Below are positions 34,869 to 43,901 of a stretch of DNA of 64,000 nucleotides, in pieces; positions within the stretch are counted from its first letter, which is position 1; every line of letters begins with the position of its first letter. The stretch lies in contig NZ_LMEZ01000007.1 of the NCBI RefSeq assembly GCF_001426545.1, forward strand, positions 649,190 through 713,189, in the 5' to 3' direction. The translations under genes and the position numbers were made by a program. This stretch comes from Mycobacterium sp. Root135 (GTDB lineage Bacteria > Actinomycetota > Actinomycetes > Mycobacteriales > Mycobacteriaceae). The notes under the pieces are model-generated. The model ran no database searches and was not told the DNA's origin. It saw only the letters and a program-made list of their open reading frames with translations.

Positions 34869-34914
34869 CGCGATCAGCTGTCCGGATGACCACGACGTGG
34901 CAGGGGCGGACGCA

Positions 34915-36204
34915 TCATGGGATCCGATTCAGCAATGCCGACGCCACTGCGGTGATGACGGCGCGGTCATGGGTGACCACGAAGTCGAACTCGCGGTCGT
35001 CGTCGCAGGCCGCCCCTTGGCCGGCGCGTTCGTGTGCGACCAGTGCGGCGGCGGTGTGCGGACCGAGCGTCACCACGATCCACTGTGAACTCAGCACATC
35101 GGTCGCGTCGTGCGTGACGATGCGGACCCCGGCTGACTGGTGCGGAGTGACGTTGGCGCCGAAGACGGCCACGAGTGGGCTGGTCTCGGCGAGCGCTGCG
35201 TAGCGGCGTCGGGTGGGAAGCCCGAAGTTCGCACCGTCCTGCAGGGCAGTCAGGACCATCGGGGTGTCCTTGCTGTGGCGCGCGTGGTCCTCCAGAAACC
35301 GCGAGATCGCCAACAGCGTCGGCTTTCGCGCCGTATGCATCGCCGAGTTGCCTGTCACCACGTCGAACGGGCTGCGGCACGAACCATGCCCACCCGCCCG
35401 GAGCGCGGGCAGCGACCAGGTTTCGGTCGGGGTGTACGGCAGCAGCGGGCTTGGCCTGCCGAACAGGAAGCCTTGCCCGAGCGTTGCGCCCCATGCCAAC
35501 GCCTGCTCGAGGTGCTCGTGGGTTTCGATGCCTTCGGCGACGATCAGTGCTCCCCGCCGCTCGCGGTGGGCCATGATGGCGGCCCCGGTCTTCGCGGTGT
35601 CGACGCTCGGCGGGTCCTGAATCAGCTTGTTGGCCAGCTTGATGACTTCCGGGCACACGATGTCCAGCAGCGCCAACGACTCCGGGTTGTCGCCCACGTC
35701 GTCGAGCGCGATCGCGATGCCGTCGGCACGCAACGCCGCGACCTTCCGCAAGAGTGTCGGCAGGTGTTCGAGTAGGTTCCGCTCGGTGAGCTCGAAGAGC
35801 AACGAGAACTTCTCGTGCCCCCGCTGCACGAATTCGCTGTCGGCACGACCGGTGTAGTCGCTCGCCGGCTCGGAGTTCACGCCGAGAAGCGCACCTTCCC
35901 GCAAACCCCCGCGCAGGGCGGCGGCGATCGATCTGTCGATGCAGACTCGGTCGAGCTCGGTGACCTGCTGGGTGGCGGCGGCGTAGGCGAACACTTCTTG
36001 CGGGCCGAGCTGAGGCTGCCGGGGCCAGCGAGCCAAGGCCTCGAATCCGACGGTCGTCCCCGAGGGCAGCGAGACGATGGGTTGAAAGAAGGGCGCCAAA
36101 CCTTCGCCGGTGACGGCGTCGTCGAGGTCGGAGCGCCCACTGTCGAGGTCCCATTGGACTCCGTTGCCGCCCACCAGCGACCCGCCTTTCGAATCGGACG
36201 CCAT
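34915..36204 (-). CDS. EAL-domain protein with C-terminal DICT-type sensory domain
   Basis: 429 residues from ATG 36204; longer readings lack support. The EAL phosphodiesterase domain (about 35-275) shows FFQPIVSLPSGTTVGFEALARW, the Asn in LGVNSEPA, FELTERNL, IALDDVGDN with both Asp residues, a Lys in PEVIKLANKL, VAEGIETHEHLEQA and LGQGFLFGRPSP. The metal and catalytic positions therefore seem kept although the DDFG motif is DDVG. The C-terminal 140 residues (TLLAISRFLEDHARHSKDTPMVL, LVAVFGANVTPHQSAGVRIV) resemble the DICT sensory domain. It would degrade or sense c-di-GMP and probably works with the neighbouring GGDEF protein. Confidence 0.87.
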   Translation of the reverse strand: MASDSKGGSLVGGNGVQWDLDSGRSDLDDAVTGEGLAPFFQPIVSLPSGTTVGFEALARWPRQPQLGPQEVFAYAAATQQVTELDRVCIDRSIAAALRGGLREGALLGVNSEPASDYTGRADSEFVQRGHEKFSLLFELTERNLLEHLPTLLRKVAALRADGIAIALDDVGDNPESLALLDIVCPEVIKLANKLIQDPPSVDTAKTGAAIMAHRERRGALIVAEGIETHEHLEQALAWGATLGQGFLFGRPSPLLPYTPTETWSLPALRAGGHGSCRSPFDVVTGNSAMHTARKPTLLAISRFLEDHARHSKDTPMVLTALQDGANFGLPTRRRYAALAETSPLVAVFGANVTPHQSAGVRIVTHDATDVLSSQWIVVTLGPHTAAALVAHERAGQGAACDDDREFDFVVTHDRAVITAVASALLNRIP

Positions 36205-36444
36205 GGTGCCTGGATACGGTTGTCGAGCTAATCCTCCCGGACCTACGCCAAGGGCATCATAGCGGTCGAGCTGGGAATCGTGCGTGATGCGTAACCGGTT
36301 GCCTTGCGACGCATCAGGCGGTGTCAAGCAGCTACGACACCACGAGCCCTTGACGGGTGTGGTTTGCCGCACGGTCGGCCGCGCCGTCGTCGGCGGCTCC
36401 GACCGCCCCCCGCCCAGAAACAACAGCAACGCCCACCCGACGAC
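36205..36444. other. region between the EAL gene and the S10 block terminator
   Basis: About 240 bases upstream of the EAL gene. It should hold the promoter for the GGDEF/EAL pair on the minus strand. I see no convincing hexamers, no repeat and no small reading frame worth reporting. Confidence 0.3.
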
Positions 36445-36478
36445 AAGGCCCCCGTTCGCCAGGGCGTACGGGGGCCTT
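36445..36478 (-). terminator. hairpin terminator after rpsQ
   Basis: Perfect 11-bp arms AAGGCCCCCGT and ACGGGGGCCTT around a 12-base loop, 15 bases beyond the rpsQ stop. It should end the S10 block transcript, so the five inserted genes and the spc block need their own promoters. Confidence 0.85.
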
Positions 36479-36493
36479 CGTGAAACGTCGGTC

Positions 36494-36805
36494 TTACTTG
36501 GCGCGCTCGAGCACCTCGACCAGGCGCCAGCGCTTGGTCGCGGACAGCGGCCGGGTCTCCATCAGCGAGACGCGGTCACCGACACCTGCGGTGCCGTTCT
36601 CGTCGTGGGCCTTGACCTTGGTCGTGGTCCGGATGATCTTGCCGTAGAGCGGGTGCTTGGAGCGGTTCTCCAGCTCGACGACGATGGTCTTCTGCATCTT
36701 GTCGCTCACCACGTAGCCGATGCGCGTCTTGCGCTGTCCGCGTGGCTTTTCCGTGCGCGCGGTGTGCTGAGCACCGGCCGTCGCGTCTTGTTCGTTCTCT
36801 GCCAT
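36494..36805 (-). CDS. rpsQ: 30S ribosomal protein S17
   Basis: 103 residues. An N-terminal extension of about 25 residues (ENEQDATAGAQHTARTEK) precedes the core RKTRIGYVVSDKMQKTIVVELENRSKHPLYGKII and VGDRVSLMETRPLSATKRWRLVEVLERAK. It binds the 5' domain of 16S rRNA. It is the last gene of the S10 block, and its start overlaps the rpmC stop by one base. Confidence 0.96.
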   Translation of the reverse strand: MAENEQDATAGAQHTARTEKPRGQRKTRIGYVVSDKMQKTIVVELENRSKHPLYGKIIRTTTKVKAHDENGTAGVGDRVSLMETRPLSATKRWRLVEVLERAK

Positions 36806-37038
36806 TACGAATCCTCACCAACGGGTCCGGAGGCCAGACCCAACTCACGTTCACGAAGCACGGTGTACACGCGTGCGATCTCTTGGCGCACCACGCGCAG
36901 CCGACGGTTGTTGGCCAGCTGGCCGGTCGCCGTCTGGAACCGAAGGTTGAACAGCTCTTCCTTCGACTCGCGCACCCGTGCGGTGAGCTCCTCGTCGGTC
37001 AGCTCGCGCAGTTCTCCTGGCGAAACTCCTACTGCCAT
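36805..37038 (-). CDS. rpmC: 50S ribosomal protein L29
   Basis: 77 residues: SPGELRELTDEELTARVRESKEELFNLRFQ and LANNRRLRVVRQEIARVYTVLRERE are characteristic. It lies near the peptide exit tunnel with L23. ATG 37038 gives the normal length and overlaps the rplP stop by one base (TAATG-type); longer readings are shadows of rplP. Confidence 0.96.
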   Translation of the reverse strand: MAVGVSPGELRELTDEELTARVRESKEELFNLRFQTATGQLANNRRLRVVRQEIARVYTVLRERELGLASGPVGEDS

Positions 37039-37454
37039 CAGAACTGCTCCTCTCGGGTGATGATGCGTGCCTTGATCGGCAGCTTGTGGATGGCGCGCGT
37101 CAGCGCTTCCTTCGCGACCTTCTCGTCGGGGTAGCTGATCTCGAAGAGAACGCGACCCGGCTTGACGTTCGCGACCCACCACTCCGGCGAACCCTTACCG
37201 GAACCCATGCGGGTTTCGGCGGGCTTCTTGGTCAGCGGGCGGTCGGGGAAGATGTTGATCCACACCTTGCCACCACGCTTGATGTGCCGGTTGATGGCGA
37301 TACGAGCGGACTCGATCTGCCGGTTGGTGACGTAGGCGTGCTCCAGTGCCTGGATGCCGTAGTCGCCGAAGCTCACCGAGGTGCCGCCACTGGCAATGCC
37401 ACGCTGCCGGGGGTGGTGCTGCTTGCGGTGCGCTACCTTGCGGGGAATCAACAT
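37038..37454 (-). CDS. rplP: 50S ribosomal protein L16
   Basis: 138 residues with MLIPRKVAHRKQHHPRQRGIASGGTSVSFG and the signature RMGSGKGSPEWWVANVKPGR. It organises the tRNA-binding region of the 50S subunit. It lies between rpsC and rpmC. Confidence 0.97.
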   Translation of the reverse strand: MLIPRKVAHRKQHHPRQRGIASGGTSVSFGDYGIQALEHAYVTNRQIESARIAINRHIKRGGKVWINIFPDRPLTKKPAETRMGSGKGSPEWWVANVKPGRVLFEISYPDEKVAKEALTRAIHKLPIKARIITREEQF

Positions 37455-37457
37455 GGT

Positions 37458-38351
37458 TTAGCTCTCCGTGCTCTCTGCTGCCACCGGAGCCGCAACGGCT
37501 TCGGGTGCAGCGGACGTATCAGCGGCGGACGTGTCGGCGGCGGGGGTTTCCTCGCTCGCGGCACGGCCAGCTTCGGTGCTCGTCGCCGTGGTGCCCGAGG
37601 CGCCACTGCGGCGCGGACGGGTAGCCCCGGTGGGACGGTCACGACGCGGACGCTCTGCGCCTGCGGCTGCCGGGGCGGCCAGCTCGCGCTTGCCACCGAC
37701 GACGTCACCCTTGTAGATCCAGACCTTCACGCCGATGCGACCGAAGGTGGTCTTGGCCTCGTAGAGGCCGTAGTCGATGTCTGCGCGCAGCGTGTGCAGC
37801 GGCACCCGACCTTCGCGGTAGAACTCCGAGCGGCTCATCTCGGCGCCGCCGAGGCGACCCGAGCACTGCACCCGGATGCCCTTGACGTTCGGCTGGCGCA
37901 TGGCGGACTGAATCGCCTTGCGCATGGCACGACGGAAGGCCACGCGGTTGCTCAGCTGTTCGGCGACACCCTGGGCGACCAGCTGGGCCACCGACTCGGG
38001 GCTCTTGACCTCGAGGATGTTCAGCTGAACCTGCTTGCCGGTCAGCTTCTCCAGCGTGCCGCGGATGCTGTCGGCTGCCGCGCCGCGACGACCGATGACG
38101 ATGCCGGGGCGGGCGGTGTGGATGTCAACGCGAACTCGGTCACGGGTGCGCTCGATCTCGACCTTGGCGACGCCTGCGCGCTCCAGCTCGACGTTGCGCT
38201 CGCCGGGAATGACGAACGGCGCGAAGAGCCGGCGACGGATCGCGACGTCTTCCTTGACGTACTCCGAGTACTGCTTGTCTGCGTACCAGCGGGACTTCCA
38301 GTCGGTGGTGATGCCGAGGCGGAAGCCGTGGGGGTTGATCTTCTGGCCCAC
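37458..38351 (-). CDS. rpsC: 30S ribosomal protein S3
   Basis: 297 residues. The first 210 residues are the conserved protein: MGQKINPHGFRLGIT, the KH domain with GRRGAAADSIRGTLEKLTGKQV and the C-terminal GRLGGAEMSRSEFYREGRVPLHTLRADIDYG. The last 85 residues are a low-complexity Ala/Arg/Pro/Thr/Glu tail, as in other mycobacteria. It guards the mRNA entry site. One-base overlap with rplV. Confidence 0.97.
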   Translation of the reverse strand: MGQKINPHGFRLGITTDWKSRWYADKQYSEYVKEDVAIRRRLFAPFVIPGERNVELERAGVAKVEIERTRDRVRVDIHTARPGIVIGRRGAAADSIRGTLEKLTGKQVQLNILEVKSPESVAQLVAQGVAEQLSNRVAFRRAMRKAIQSAMRQPNVKGIRVQCSGRLGGAEMSRSEFYREGRVPLHTLRADIDYGLYEAKTTFGRIGVKVWIYKGDVVGGKRELAAPAAAGAERPRRDRPTGATRPRRSGASGTTATSTEAGRAASEETPAADTSAADTSAAPEAVAAPVAAESTES

Positions 38352-38887
38352 TACTCCGAGCCTCCCTTCGAATCAGAAGTCTCAGAAGCCGTTTCGGGCG
38401 ACGCCTTGGTGGCGGCCGCCTTCGTGGCAGGTGCCTTCGTGGCGGGAGCAGTGGCGGCTGCCTTGCTGCCCTGTGCGCGACGCGCCCGGGTCGACGCCGT
38501 GGACGACGCACCCTTGGTGCCGCGCACCTTCGGGGGACGACTTTCGACGATCACCGTGATGTGGCTGGTGCGCTTGCGGATTCGGAACGCACGCCCTTGG
38601 GCGCGCGGCCGGATGCGCTTGGCCGTCGGGCCCTCGTCGGCGGTGATGGCGGCGACCACGAGGGTCGCCGGGTCCAGGCCGTCGTTGTTCTGCGCGTTGG
38701 CGGCAGCACTCGCGATGACCTTGGCGACGGGCTCGCTGGCCTGCTGTGGTGCCCACCGCAGGATGTCGAGCGCCTCGGCGACGGACTTGCCGCGCACCAG
38801 GTCGATTACACGGCGCGCCTTGGATGCCGAGACACGCACGAAGCGCGCCTTGGCAACCGCGGACGGATACTCAATCGTCGTGGTCAT
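38351..38887 (-). CDS. rplV: 50S ribosomal protein L22
   Basis: 178 residues. The start is ATG 38887 (MTTTIEYPSAVAKARFVRVSASKARRV); longer readings run through rpsS. Core signatures are GKSVAEALDILRWAPQQASEPVAKVI and PRAQGRAFRIRKRTSHITVIV. The last 50 residues form an Ala/Lys/Thr-rich repeat-like tail (ATKAPATKAAATKAS). L22 lines the exit tunnel. Confidence 0.96.
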   Translation of the reverse strand: MTTTIEYPSAVAKARFVRVSASKARRVIDLVRGKSVAEALDILRWAPQQASEPVAKVIASAAANAQNNDGLDPATLVVAAITADEGPTAKRIRPRAQGRAFRIRKRTSHITVIVESRPPKVRGTKGASSTASTRARRAQGSKAAATAPATKAPATKAAATKASPETASETSDSKGGSE

Positions 38888-39168
38888 TACCGCCGCTTCG
38901 CTTTCCGGTCGTCCTTGATGTGACCCTTGAAGGTCCGGGTCGGGGCAAACTCGCCCAGCTTGTGACCGACCATGGACTCCGAGACGAACACCGGCACGTG
39001 CTTGCGACCGTCGTGGACGGCGAAGGTGTGACCGATGAAGTCGGGGATGATGGTCGACCGACGGGACCAGGTCTTGATGACCTGCTTGGTGTTCTTCTCG
39101 TTCTGGACGTCGACCTTCTTCAGCAGATGGTCGTCGACGAACGGGCCCTTCTTCAGGCTGCGTGGCAT
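38887..39168 (-). CDS. rpsS: 30S ribosomal protein S19
   Basis: 93 residues: MPRSLKKGPFVDDHLLKKVD, TWSRRSTIIPDFIGHTFAVHDGRKHVPVFV and MVGHKLGEFAPTRTFKGH are diagnostic. It forms the S13-S19 head complex contacting the A site. One-base overlap with rplV. Confidence 0.97.
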   Translation of the reverse strand: MPRSLKKGPFVDDHLLKKVDVQNEKNTKQVIKTWSRRSTIIPDFIGHTFAVHDGRKHVPVFVSESMVGHKLGEFAPTRTFKGHIKDDRKAKRR

Positions 39169-39180
39169 CGCTGGATACTC

Positions 39181-40017
<837 letters not shown>

Positions 40018-40050
40018 GTCTGTCTAGTCCTCTGTGCTTCCCGCCGGCGG

Positions 40051-40353
40051 TTAGGCCGGTGCTCCGAACAGGTCGATTGGCTTGCTACCTGCGGACAGGG
40101 TCACGATCGCGCGCTTGGTGCTCTTGCGCTGACCGAACCCGGCACGGGTGCGCTTGCGCTTGCCCTGGCGGTTCAACGTGTTCACCGAATCGACCTTGAC
40201 GCTGAAGATCTTCTCGATCGCGATCTTGATCTGCGTCTTGTTCGAATCCGGGTGCACCACGAACGTGTAGGTGTTGTCTTCGATCAGCCCGTAGGACTTC
40301 TCGGAGATCACCGGCGCCAGGATGATGTCGCGGGGGTCAGTGATGGTAGCCAC
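40051..40353 (-). CDS. rplW: 50S ribosomal protein L23
   Basis: 100 residues: DPRDIILAPVISEKSYGLIEDNTYTFVV and NKTQIKIAIEKIFSVKVDSVNTLN are typical. It forms the docking site for trigger factor and SRP at the exit tunnel. One-base overlap with rplD. Confidence 0.97.
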   Translation of the reverse strand: MATITDPRDIILAPVISEKSYGLIEDNTYTFVVHPDSNKTQIKIAIEKIFSVKVDSVNTLNRQGKRKRTRAGFGQRKSTKRAIVTLSAGSKPIDLFGAPA

Positions 40354-41012
40354 TACGCCGTTACCTCTTCCTTGTCGGAGGTGTGCGCCTCGATGTAGGC
40401 GTTCAATGCCTCCACGCTGAACACCAGGTGATCGGCGTCGAGCACGTCGTAGGTGTTGAGCTGATCCGGCGAGATCACTCGAACATCCGGCAGGTTGCGC
40501 ACGCTCTTGGAACCGATCTCGTCGGTCCGGCCGATGACGATCAGCACCTTGCGCTGGTTGGTCACCAGCGTTTCGAGGAACGCCTTGACGGCCTTCGTCG
40601 ACGGCGTCTGACCGCTGATCAGCTCGGTGACCGCGATGATCCGGTCGTTGCGGGCCCGATCGGAGAGAGCGGAGCGCAGTGATGCGGCGATCATCTTCTT
40701 CGGGGTCCGCTGGCTGTAGTCACGCGGCTTCGGGCCGTGCACGATGCCACCGCCGGTGAACTGCGGTGCACGCGTCGAACCCTGACGGGCGCGGCCGGTG
40801 CCCTTCTGGCGGTACGGCTTCTTGCCGCCACCGGAGACCTCGGCGCGAGTCTTGGTCGAGTGCGTGCCCTGGCGCTTGGCGGCCAGCTGAGCCGTCACCA
40901 CCTGGTGCATCAGGGCGATGTTGGGCTCGGCGTCGAACAGCGCGGCGGGCAGGTCGACGGTGCCGTCGGTCTTGCCATCCGGCGTACGGACGTCAATCGT
41001 CTTGTCAGCCAT
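40353..41012 (-). CDS. rplD: 50S ribosomal protein L4
   Basis: 219 residues. The loop SGGGKKPYRQKGTGRARQGSTRAPQFTGGG reaches into the exit tunnel and is a macrolide-resistance region. The C-terminal block VRVISPDQLNTYDVLDADHLVFS is normal. In enterobacteria L4 represses the S10 operon; a similar leader target is not evident here. One-base overlap with rplC. Confidence 0.97.
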   Translation of the reverse strand: MADKTIDVRTPDGKTDGTVDLPAALFDAEPNIALMHQVVTAQLAAKRQGTHSTKTRAEVSGGGKKPYRQKGTGRARQGSTRAPQFTGGGIVHGPKPRDYSQRTPKKMIAASLRSALSDRARNDRIIAVTELISGQTPSTKAVKAFLETLVTNQRKVLIVIGRTDEIGSKSVRNLPDVRVISPDQLNTYDVLDADHLVFSVEALNAYIEAHTSDKEEVTA

Positions 41013-41662
41013 TACTTCTCACCTCGTTTGATCGCAGTGCGAACTACGACGAGTCCGCCGTTGCGGCCGGGGATGGCGCCCTTGATCAACAGGACACCGT
41101 TCTCGGCGTCGACCTTGTGCACCTTCAGATTTTGGGTCGTGATGCGGTCACTGCCCATCCGGCCGGACATGCGAGTGCCCTTGAAGACGCGACCCGGGGT
41201 GGCGCAGCCACCGATCGAGCCGGGCCGGCGGTGCACTGCCTGCGCGCCGTGCGAGGCGCCCTGGCCCTTGAAGCCGTGACGCTTCATGGTGCCAGCGAAG
41301 CCCTTGCCCTTGGACGTGCCGGTGACGTCGACGTAGCTGCCGTCGGCGAAGATCTCGGCGGTCAGTTCCTGACCAACCTCGAAGTCGGCGGTGGTTGCCT
41401 CGTCGAACCGGAGTTCGGCCAGGTGCCTGCGGGGGTTGATACCCGCCGCGGCGTACTGACCGGTGACCGGCTTGTTGACCTTGCGCGGGCTGATCTCGCC
41501 GTAGGCGAGTTGCACGGCGCTGTAGCCGTCGAGCTCGGTGGTGCGGATACGGGTCACCACGTTGGGACCGGCCTTGACGACCGTGACTGGGACGACCTTG
41601 TTGTTCTCGTCGAACACCTGCGTCATGCCCAGCTTGGTGCCCAGAATGCCTTTGCGTGCCAT
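41012..41662 (-). CDS. rplC: 50S ribosomal protein L3
   Basis: 216 residues: MARKGILGTKLGMTQVFDE, KGKGFAGTMKRHGFKGQGASHGAQ and the loop PGSIGGCATPGRVFKGTRMSGRMG, which reaches the peptidyl transferase centre and is involved in linezolid resistance in mycobacteria (the Cys of GGCATPG is present). It starts 15 bases after rpsJ. Confidence 0.98.
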   Translation of the reverse strand: MARKGILGTKLGMTQVFDENNKVVPVTVVKAGPNVVTRIRTTELDGYSAVQLAYGEISPRKVNKPVTGQYAAAGINPRRHLAELRFDEATTADFEVGQELTAEIFADGSYVDVTGTSKGKGFAGTMKRHGFKGQGASHGAQAVHRRPGSIGGCATPGRVFKGTRMSGRMGSDRITTQNLKVHKVDAENGVLLIKGAIPGRNGGLVVVRTAIKRGEK

Positions 41663-41677
41663 TGGTTCTGGTCTCTC

Positions 41678-41983
41678 CTACTGGATGTTGACGTCGACGC
41701 TCGCCGGCAGATCGATGCGCATGAGAGCGTCAACGGTCTTCGGCGTCGGGTCGAGGATGTCGATCAGGCGCTTGTGGGTGCGCATCTCGAAGTGCTCCCG
41801 CGAGTCCTTGTACTTATGCGGGGAGCGGATGACGCAGTAGATGTTCTTCTCCGTCGGCAGCGGCACCGGGCCAACGACACTCGCGCCCGTACGGGTGACC
41901 GTCTCGACGATCTTGCGCGCCGAGGCATCGATCGCCTCGTGGTCATAGGCCTTGAGCCTGATGCGGATCTTTTGTCCCGCCAC
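41678..41983 (-). CDS. rpsJ: 30S ribosomal protein S10
   Basis: 101 residues: KIRIRLKAYDHEAIDASARKIVETV and RSPHKYKDSREHFEMRTHKRLIDI are diagnostic. It also acts as NusE in antitermination. It is the first gene of the S10 block; the 460-base region upstream carries the leader and a candidate promoter. Confidence 0.98.
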   Translation of the reverse strand: MAGQKIRIRLKAYDHEAIDASARKIVETVTRTGASVVGPVPLPTEKNIYCVIRSPHKYKDSREHFEMRTHKRLIDILDPTPKTVDALMRIDLPASVDVNIQ

Positions 41984-42176
41984 GCTTGTCCTACCTCACT
42001 ATTAACGAGCCCACTGAATGGGCTTGGTCTTCGTGCGCTCTACCCGTTGGGTAGCGCGCTGGCTATGCCGCCGCTGTTTACCTGTCTGTGGTCCACCGAC
42101 CCCCGCGCTCGGGCGTGTCGCCTTCGCGCATACTCGTCCGCGTCTAAAATCCGCCGCAGTCGAGGTGGGACCGGAC

Positions 42177-42192
42177 GCGCCCGTAAGGGCGC
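42177..42192. promoter_or_regulatory. hairpin in the S10 leader
   Basis: GCGCCC-GTAA-GGGCGC, just downstream of the candidate S10 promoter on the minus strand, so it would form at the 5' end of the leader RNA. A second small inverted repeat (AGCCCA and TGGGCT, 42008-42024) lies right before rpsJ. Confidence 0.4.
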
Positions 42193-42201
42193 TGGTCGGT
42201 C

Positions 42202-42228
42202 GCCTAAGCCAGACATGCTCTAGGTCAA
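42202..42228 (-). promoter_or_regulatory. candidate promoter of the S10 block
   Basis: On the minus strand TTGACC (complement of 42223-42228) is followed after 15-16 bases by TTAGGC/TAGGCG (complement of about 42201-42207). It lies 220 bases upstream of rpsJ, leaving a leader RNA of roughly 210 bases. By eye only. Confidence 0.4.
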
Positions 42229-42354
42229 GCATCGTCCCGGCTCAAGGCAACCCGAACAGTATGCCTCAGATCCCCGTGTGCTCCAAATTCCTGGTCGCGC
42301 GGGAATCATCGGTGGTCGGCGACGGCTGTTTCCACCCTGCCACGGGCGCCCAAC

Positions 42355-42401
42355 GTGACGCCAGCGCCGGTCCTGGCGCGAAATCCTCGCGGTGGCGTCA
42401 C
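42355..42401. repeat. inverted repeat upstream of the DUF4442 gene
   Basis: Nine-base perfect arms GTGACGCCA (42355-42363) and TGGCGTCAC (42393-42401) with a nested CGCCAG/CTGGCG hairpin (42359-42378). The two hairpins are mutually exclusive. It lies in the 460-base divergent gap between rpsJ and the thioesterase-like gene; the remainder of that gap shows nothing clear apart from the S10 promoter and leader hairpins. Confidence 0.5.
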
Positions 42402-42418
42402 GCTCGGCGTCTCCGTTT

Positions 42419-42436
42419 CCTTACTCCAGAGTAAGG
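42419..42436. promoter_or_regulatory. 18-bp perfect palindrome before the DUF4442 gene (operator)
   Basis: CCTTACTC-CA-GAGTAAGG, with perfect 8-bp arms, ends 9 bases before the ATG at 42446. This overlaps the expected ribosome binding or transcription start region and fits a TetR-type operator. The regulator is not identified. Confidence 0.6.
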
Positions 42437-42445
42437 TAGCGCTCC

Positions 42446-42943
42446 ATGCCCACCGCCCCGACGTCGCCGACGGCCACCTACCGCATGTGGAGGCGGCTCT
42501 CCGGACGCCCGGGCGGGAGCCGACTGTTCTCCGCGGCAGCCATGGTGCGGGTCCCGTACTTCGCGTCGGTGCTACCCCACGTGGTGCGGATGGAGCCGGG
42601 GTTGGCAGAGGTCACGGTCCCGAAGTGGTTCTTCGTCCACAACCACTTGTCGACGGTGCACGCCATCGCGTCGTGCAACGCCGCCGAGATGGCGATGGGC
42701 ATGCTGATGGAGGCGACGGTGCCCACTACGCACCGCTGGATCCCGAAGGCGATGTCAGTCGAGTACCTGGCCAAGGCGACGACGTCGCTGCGGGCGACGG
42801 CCAAGGTCGAGCCGCCGGACTTCGACACCATCAACGAGGGCACCGAGCTGGTGATCCCGGTCAGCGTCGTGGACCGAAACGGCGTCGAGGTCGTGCATGC
42901 CGACATCACCACGTGGGTAACGCCCACTAACCCCCGCGACTGA
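42446..42943 (+). CDS. hotdog-fold DUF4442 protein, putative thioesterase
   Basis: 165 residues. The block VTVPKWFFVHNHLSTVHAIASCNAAEMAMGMLME resembles the central hotdog helix region of the YiiD_C/DUF4442 group, related to PaaI-like acyl-CoA thioesterases. The C-terminal strands VIPVSVVDRNGVEVVHADITTWV complete the fold. Likely acts on an acyl-CoA or acyl carrier; substrate unknown. A palindromic operator precedes it, and an alpha/beta hydrolase gene starts 22 bases downstream, probably in the same operon. Confidence 0.82.
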   Translation: MPTAPTSPTATYRMWRRLSGRPGGSRLFSAAAMVRVPYFASVLPHVVRMEPGLAEVTVPKWFFVHNHLSTVHAIASCNAAEMAMGMLMEATVPTTHRWIPKAMSVEYLAKATTSLRATAKVEPPDFDTINEGTELVIPVSVVDRNGVEVVHADITTWVTPTNPRD

Positions 42944-42965
42944 CCACCGACCACTGGGAGCACCC

Positions 42966-43901
42966 GTGACCGAGACACCCGACGTGACGTTCACCTACGA
43001 CGAGGCGCACTTCGACTCCGAGGGCATCCGCTGCGCTGCCCGCGTGTACCGCTCACGGGCCGCAGGCACTGCGGCGCCGGTCGTGGTGATGGCCCACGGC
43101 TTCGGCGGCGTCCGGGCGATGCGGCTGTATGCCTACGCCGAGCGGTTCGCCGGCGCCGGCTACGCCGTGGTCGTCTTCGACTACCGCGGATTCGGCGACA
43201 GCGATGGCCAGCCGCGGCAGGTGCTGGACATCAAGGCACAGCACGCCGACTGGCGGGCGGCCCTTGGCTTCGCACGCCAGCTTCCGGGCGTCGACGCCGC
43301 CCGCGTCGTGGCGTGGGGGACGTCGCTGTCCGGCGGGCACGTCATCGCGCTGGCCGGCACCGGGGTTCCGCTGGCCGCGGTCATCGCGCAGGTTCCCCAC
43401 GTCAGCGGGGCGGCCGCCGTCGCGGCCACCGGCGTGCTGGCCAGCCTGCGACTGGCCCCGTCCGCGCTGCGGGACCAACTGCGCGCCTGGCGGCACCGCG
43501 CTCCCGTCTACGTCGACTCTGCCGGCGCACCGGGCACGACGGCGGTCATGACGTCCCCGGATGCCCTTCCAGGGATGCGACGACTGGTGGCCGAGTCGGG
43601 ACCGGAGGCGGCATCGGCTCCCCTCTTCGTGGCCGCGCGGGTGGCGCTGAAGATCGGCCTCTACTCCCCCAGGCGGCAGGCGCGTGGAGTCTCCTGCCCG
43701 ACGCTGGTTCAGGTGGCCGCATATGACGCGGTGACGCCGCGCCGCGTCGCGCTGCGAGCCGCGCATGCGATGGCCCGGCCGACCGTCCACACCTACGACT
43801 GCGGTCATTTCGACCCGTACGTGGAGCCATCCTTCTCGACCGTCGTCGCCGACCAACTGGCGTTCTTGGCGGCCAACGTCCCCGTGGCTCACTCCCGATA
43901 G
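42966..43901 (+). CDS. alpha/beta hydrolase
   Basis: 311 residues, GTG start after GGGAGCACCC. The oxyanion strand VVMAHGFGGVRAMRL, FDYRGFGDSDGQPRQ, the nucleophile elbow WGTSLSGGHVIAL (Ser in GxSxSG) and the final His in YDCGHFDPYVEPSF form a complete triad layout, with an acidic residue expected in the strand before YDAVTPRRV. Resembles the DUF1749/dienelactone hydrolase-like esterases. Cytosolic; substrate unknown. The 3' end overlaps the opposing SnoaL-like gene by 13 bases. Confidence 0.86.
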   Translation: MTETPDVTFTYDEAHFDSEGIRCAARVYRSRAAGTAAPVVVMAHGFGGVRAMRLYAYAERFAGAGYAVVVFDYRGFGDSDGQPRQVLDIKAQHADWRAALGFARQLPGVDAARVVAWGTSLSGGHVIALAGTGVPLAAVIAQVPHVSGAAAVAATGVLASLRLAPSALRDQLRAWRHRAPVYVDSAGAPGTTAVMTSPDALPGMRRLVAESGPEAASAPLFVAARVALKIGLYSPRRQARGVSCPTLVQVAAYDAVTPRRVALRAAHAMARPTVHTYDCGHFDPYVEPSFSTVVADQLAFLAANVPVAHSR

